Part shown: one piece after another, positions 61,266-64,000 of the stretch
How the letters are laid out: every line of letters starts with the position of its first letter
How positions within the stretch are numbered: position 1 is the stretch's first letter
Assembly: GCF_900105335.1 (NCBI RefSeq)
Contig: NZ_LT629770.1
Span: 1,922,001-1,986,000, forward strand
Reading direction: 5' to 3'
From: Microbacterium paraoxydans
Lineage (GTDB): Bacteria > Actinomycetota > Actinomycetes > Actinomycetales > Microbacteriaceae
DNA: 64,000 nt
Translations under genes and position numbers: made by a program
Notes under the pieces: model-generated
Told to the model about the DNA's origin: nothing
What the model saw: only the letters and a program-made list of their open reading frames with translations
Databases searched by the model: none

Positions 61266-61407
61266 CGCCGCACGGCTCCCGATGCTCGGCCATTCGCGCC
61301 AAGCCTCTTAGCCAATATCGCCGCCCAGCCGTACCTACCGCCCTCAGGCAGTGAGCCGAGATCTCCCCTAGCCGCCAGCGCTTGGACCCCAGCTGCATTC
61401 AGCCGCC

Positions 61408-61420
61408 CTTTCACATAAAC
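61408..61420. other. parS: Decayed parS site
   Basis: CTTTCACATAAAC, a 13-base relic with substitutions and one deletion, near the middle of the 303-bp gap between two exact sites. Confidence 0.5.
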
Positions 61421-61554
61421 GTCGGCGGCGTCTCCTCCTCAGCGCACCGAAGGGGTCGGACGCCAGAAGTTGCGCCTACCCACAAGGCGTCTCCGTAGGC
61501 CTACCGTGCCGCCCGGACATTGGTCCGCCGCATTCGCTACACGTCGTCGCCGTT

Positions 61555-61568
61555 GTTTCACGTGAAAC
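61555..61568. other. parS: parS site
   Basis: Exact 14-bp GTTTCACGTGAAAC. Confidence 0.95.
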
Positions 61569-62140
61569 GGAGCAAAGCCGACAGGTGCCGGCCGAAGCGA
61601 CGCACAGCCCTCTCCTGAGTGAATCCGAGCGGCCGAGCCCAGCCAGTCGTCCGCCCGCCATCGCGAGTACGCGCTGAGCGGGGCAGCGCTCGCGTTGCCA
61701 CCCGACCTCGCATCGGGGCGCGGCCATCCGGATGGGGGGCCCACAGCGCATGGAGCCAGGCGTTCGTGACGAGCGGAGTCGCCCCGGTTCGCGGATATCG
61801 CCTGGGCGCTGCCGGGCCCTACTCATGCAGGCACCGGAGCCTTGCCTTGGTAGCGCTCGGAAGACAGGGCATCACGGCAGTCACCGCGCGGACGTCGCCC
61901 CATCCCAACGGTCGACGGACACGGCCCACCCCTCAACCTCACGGGTGCCATCCCGCCCTGCCTCGGCAACACCTCCACCTCGCCATCGTCCCGTTCGCCC
62001 ATCCGCGTTCACGGCACCCACTGACGAGCCCGGAGAAGGACGAATGTCGAAGCATCGGCGCACGGCAGTGTGACGATAGCCCACTCCCCCTGCGTCGCGT
62101 TCCTATCCCCAAGGCGATACAAGGGTGCAGACGGGAAGCT

Positions 62141-62154
62141 GTTTCACGTGAAAC
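62141..62154. other. parS: parS site
   Basis: Exact 14-bp GTTTCACGTGAAAC; the palindrome continues outward with AGCT on both sides, making 22 bp. Confidence 0.95.
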
Positions 62155-62450
62155 AGCTCGGAGTCCGAATCGGAGCAAGGCACCTTGCGCGACGCACCGA
62201 CACAGGGCATCCCAGCCCAGCGCGTCGACCCGCGGAGCGAGTCCATCGATACGACGACAGGACGAACCATGGTGGGCGCCGGGAACGACGACAGCTCCGA
62301 CTCCGATCCGGACGAAGACAGCCGCAGCCGCAGCCTGAGCGGCCTCCGTGACGTGCTCGCCCGACATCTCGCCGTAGAGACTGCCTTCCCGGCGACGTAT
62401 CGACGGCGCCGGGAACATGGGTGCACGTTCGGACCCCGGGTCAGCCCCCC

Positions 62451-62464
62451 GTTTCACGGGAAGC
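62451..62464. other. parS: Decayed parS site just past the rsmG stop
   Basis: GTTTCACGGGAAGC, two mismatches from the exact 14-mer, 10 nt after the rsmG stop codon. Confidence 0.5.
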
Positions 62465-62474
62465 GGCGACCTCC

Positions 62475-63122
62475 TCAGCGCACGGAGGCGCGAACGACCC
62501 GCGTGGTCTCCGGGAGCAACCCCTCACCCAGCACCTCGACCCGAACATCCGCGAGCTTGAACTTCGCGATCTGCTTCCGTGCCGCTTCGATCTCGTTCGC
62601 GGCGTTCATCCCCTTCAACAGGGCCAGCTCCCCACCATCGCGGACTAGGGGCGCTGTCAGAGGGATCAACGTCCGCAATGCGCTCACCGCACGAGCCGTG
62701 ACGACATCGAAGGCGCCCTTCGCACGCACGTCCTCGGCACGCGCGCGGAGAATGGTGACGTTGGTGAGTCCCAGGTCATTCACTTGCTCAGTCAACCAAT
62801 TGATCCGGCGCTCCATCGGCTCCACGAGGGTCCACGACACGTCGGGTCGCGCGATCGCGAGTACCAGACCAGGAAGTCCGGCTCCGGACCCGATGTCCGC
62901 GACGGAGCCGTGGAACAGGGGCGCGGCGATCGCGCTGTTCAGGATGTGACGGGTCCACAACCGGGGCAGTTCCAGCGGTCCGATCAGGCCCCGCTCCTCC
63001 CCCTCACGCGCAAGGGATTCTGTGAACCGTCGAGCGAGCTGCAGGCGCTCCCCGAAGATCTGGGCAGCGACTGCCGGCTCCTGCTCGACGGTCTTCTCGC
63101 CGGGATCCTGCGTCTCGGACAC
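62475..63122 (-). CDS. rsmG: 16S rRNA (guanine-527 N7)-methyltransferase RsmG
   Basis: 215 aa. The SAM-binding motif is VADIGSGAGLPGLVLAIARP (about residues 74-93). The helix PLELPRLWTRHILNSAIAAPLF precedes it, and LVEPMERRINWLTEQVNDLGLTNV follows; all are RsmG hallmarks. It methylates the 530 loop of 16S rRNA, the position linked to low-level streptomycin resistance when lost. It lies 24 nt downstream of jag in the conserved yidC-jag-rsmG-parA order. Its stop codon is next to a decayed parS. Confidence 0.96.
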   Translation of the reverse strand: MSETQDPGEKTVEQEPAVAAQIFGERLQLARRFTESLAREGEERGLIGPLELPRLWTRHILNSAIAAPLFHGSVADIGSGAGLPGLVLAIARPDVSWTLVEPMERRINWLTEQVNDLGLTNVTILRARAEDVRAKGAFDVVTARAVSALRTLIPLTAPLVRDGGELALLKGMNAANEIEAARKQIAKFKLADVRVEVLGEGLLPETTRVVRASVR

Positions 63123-63146
63123 GTGCCAGAGCTCGCCTTCCGTGTG

Positions 63147-63638
63147 TCAGTGCCGCCGCAGGACCGTGTGGCGGTCCGCGCCCTCGCCGTACGACTCGGA
63201 GACGAGCCCGCGCTCGGCGGCGATGTCGTGGACCAGCTTGCGCTCATAGCTCGACATCGCCGGCAGCGAGGCCTGCGACGAGCCCTCATCGAGCTTGGCA
63301 GCCGCCGCCTCGACCAGGGTCACGAGCTGACGGCGCCGCGCGTCGCGGGATCCACCGATGTCGAGGATGAGGCGCGAGAACGAGCCGGTCTTGTTCTGGA
63401 CGGCGAGACGCGTGAGCTCCTGCAACGCCTGCACCGTATCGGGAGCGGAGAGCAGCGCGAGTCCGTCACCCTCGGCCTCGACCGAGACGTAGGCACGACC
63501 CTGACGGACGTCGAGGTTCAGATCACCGTCGATGTCTGCGATGTCGAGCAGCTCCTCGAGGTAGTCCGCCGCGACGTCCCCCTCGTTCTCGAGCTGCGCC
63601 ACAGTGGGCTCTGTGCTCCCGGTCACGACCTCGCTCAT
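63147..63638 (-). CDS. jag: Jag/KhpB RNA-binding protein (KH-R3H)
   Basis: 163 aa. An acidic start is followed by a KH-like domain, about residues 18-95 (DYLEELLDIADIDGDLNLDVRQGRAYVSVEAEG). The linker FSRLILDIGGSRDARRRQLVTLVEAAAAKL is the Jag signature. The R3H motif follows, MSSYERKLVHDIAAERGLVSESYG (Arg-x-x-x-His). KhpB binds RNA and affects cell elongation and division in several Gram-positives. It overlaps the yidC stop as ATGA. Confidence 0.94.
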   Translation of the reverse strand: MSEVVTGSTEPTVAQLENEGDVAADYLEELLDIADIDGDLNLDVRQGRAYVSVEAEGDGLALLSAPDTVQALQELTRLAVQNKTGSFSRLILDIGGSRDARRRQLVTLVEAAAAKLDEGSSQASLPAMSSYERKLVHDIAAERGLVSESYGEGADRHTVLRRH

Positions 63639-64000
63639 GACGCGTTCCCCTTCTTCTTCGCACGCTTCTTGCCGACCGGCTGCTGTCGCTTCGGCGCCGC
63701 CGCCTTCGCTTTCTCGGCCTCCTCGAGCAGGCGCTGCTGCTCGGCCTCGTAGGCAGCCATCGGGACGACCTTGCCGGAGGAGTCGATCGCCTTGCCCTTG
63801 CGGGCGAGCCGCTCCTCGCGAGCCTTGGCGGCTTCAGAGCCGGGAGTCGGCATCTCACGGATGACGAGGAACTGCTGCCCCATGGTCCAGAGGTTCGAGA
63901 TGAACCAGTACACGACCACGCCGAGCGGGAAGAAGACACCGGAGAAGATGAAACCCAGCGGCAGAACGTAGAGCATGATCTTCTGCATCTGGTACGCCTG
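63635..64000 (-). CDS. yidC: Membrane protein insertase YidC (C-terminal part; N-terminus outside the window)
   Basis: The frame is open to the right edge, so only about the last 121 residues are seen. YidC hallmarks are QMQKIMLYVLPLGFIFSGVFFPLGVVVYWFISNLWTMGQQFLV, the final two transmembrane segments. A cytoplasmic tail rich in Lys, Glu and Ala (RQQPVGKKRAKKKGNAS) ends the protein; such tails bind ribosomes. YidC inserts membrane proteins with or without SecYEG. rnpA and rpmH would be expected beyond the edge. Confidence 0.95.
   Translation of the reverse strand, partial: QAYQMQKIMLYVLPLGFIFSGVFFPLGVVVYWFISNLWTMGQQFLVIREMPTPGSEAAKAREERLARKGKAIDSSGKVVPMAAYEAEQQRLLEEAEKAKAAAPKRQQPVGKKRAKKKGNAS

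Larger units (their letters stand above)
60798..61568. repeat. Degenerate roughly 151-bp tandem repeats, each headed by a parS or its remnant
   Basis: parS or parS-like heads occur at 60798, 60950, 61101, 61252, about 61408 and 61555, giving steps of 152, 151, 151, 156 and 147 bp. Unit interiors share CGACGCTCGGCTC..GCGCGCTGCG about 25-50 bp after each head for the first three units and a weaker version in the fourth. The units have diverged strongly, except for the palindrome. Confidence 0.7.
59478..62474. other. Roughly 3-kb non-coding parS field between parA and rsmG
   Basis: No convincing coding sequence is present. Open frames here are short, overlap on all strands and contain unlikely, compositionally odd peptides. 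The region holds six exact parS palindromes besides the one at the parA start, one with a single mismatch, and several decayed versions. Part of it is a degenerate tandem repeat of about 151 bp. The usual parA-rsmG gap in related bacteria is much shorter. Confidence 0.85.

Noticed and set aside
60798..61568. The regular repeat as a CRISPR array
   Set aside because: The constant part is a 14-bp palindrome with 137-bp intervals that are themselves related, and no cas genes are nearby. CRISPR spacers are short and unrelated.
61619..62338. A 239-codon open frame and others in the parS field
   Set aside because: These peptides are rich in Arg, Pro and Ser, have no recognisable domain, run through parS palindromes and overlap on several frames. 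They appear to be chance frames in GC-rich non-coding DNA.
59478..62474. The parS field as the replication origin itself
   Set aside because: I saw no cluster of TTATCCACA-like DnaA boxes or an AT-rich unwinding element. By gene order oriC should lie beyond yidC, rnpA and rpmH, outside the window.

Overview
The window is a very GC-rich chromosomal segment of an actinobacterium. The closest fit is the Microbacteriaceae, probably Microbacterium or a near relative. This rests on the strongly GC-biased third codon positions, the minus-strand rpsF-ssb-rpsR-rplI block, and the origin-side order DUF6049-murJ-trxB-trxA ... parB-parA-rsmG-jag-yidC. It also rests on Actinobacteria-type features such as a LATTG sortase tail and TANNNT boxes about 6 nt before start codons. 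oriC should lie just beyond the right edge, past yidC.

Layout. 1-2.7 kb: an acyltransferase cut by the window edge, then L9, S18, SSB and S6. 2.9-4.3 kb: a lipoprotein and two small proteins. 4.4-9.6 kb: a complete five-gene oligopeptide-type ABC importer, with an Lrp/AsnC regulator divergent from it. 10.3-12.7 kb: three conserved proteins of unknown function. 12.9-15 kb: a macrolide-type glycosyltransferase divergent from a TetR gene. 15-18.5 kb: a 3-hydroxybutyrate-dehydrogenase-like SDR and an MHS-family symporter divergent from a LysR gene, then arsenate reductase. 18.6-23 kb: a lipoprotein, DUF779, an AldB/ExaC-type aldehyde dehydrogenase and its probable GAF-domain regulator. 23-24.3 kb: a TetR gene divergent from a RibD/DHFR-like reductase, with a long palindromic operator between them. 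24.4-31 kb: a translationally coupled operon of a 94-aa unknown, glgX/treX, treY and treZ, which makes trehalose from glycogen. 31-35.3 kb: CCA tRNA nucleotidyltransferase and a sortase-anchored metallophosphoesterase. 35.4-43 kb: a tandem-domain Lrp regulator followed by aldehyde dehydrogenase, a PuuD-like amidotransferase, DUF3830 and a complete PotDBCA-type importer, which together look like a polyamine/GABA-type uptake and catabolism locus. 43-49.8 kb: a PrsW-like membrane protease, a Tat-exported phospholipase C/acid phosphatase, a second RibD-like reductase, a GNAT acetyltransferase, an LLM flavin oxidoreductase and a methyltransferase. 49.8-55.2 kb: DUF6049, MurJ, TrxB and TrxA. 55.2-57.5 kb: GrpB, an unknown protein and a sugar porter. 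57.6-64 kb: parB, parA, a roughly 3 kb non-coding parS field, rsmG, jag and the C-terminal part of yidC.

The most unusual feature is that field (59478-62474). It carries seven exact 14-bp parS palindromes and several decayed ones. From about 60798 to 61568 they lie on a roughly 151-bp lattice inside degenerate tandem repeats. Also notable are two families of structured intergenic repeats: a 59-bp element with two copies, each placed at a stop codon, and an 82-86 bp nested inverted repeat with two copies. Several other intergenic hairpins and putative operators are listed individually. All coordinates, motif matches and hairpins were read by eye; no database search or folding program was used.
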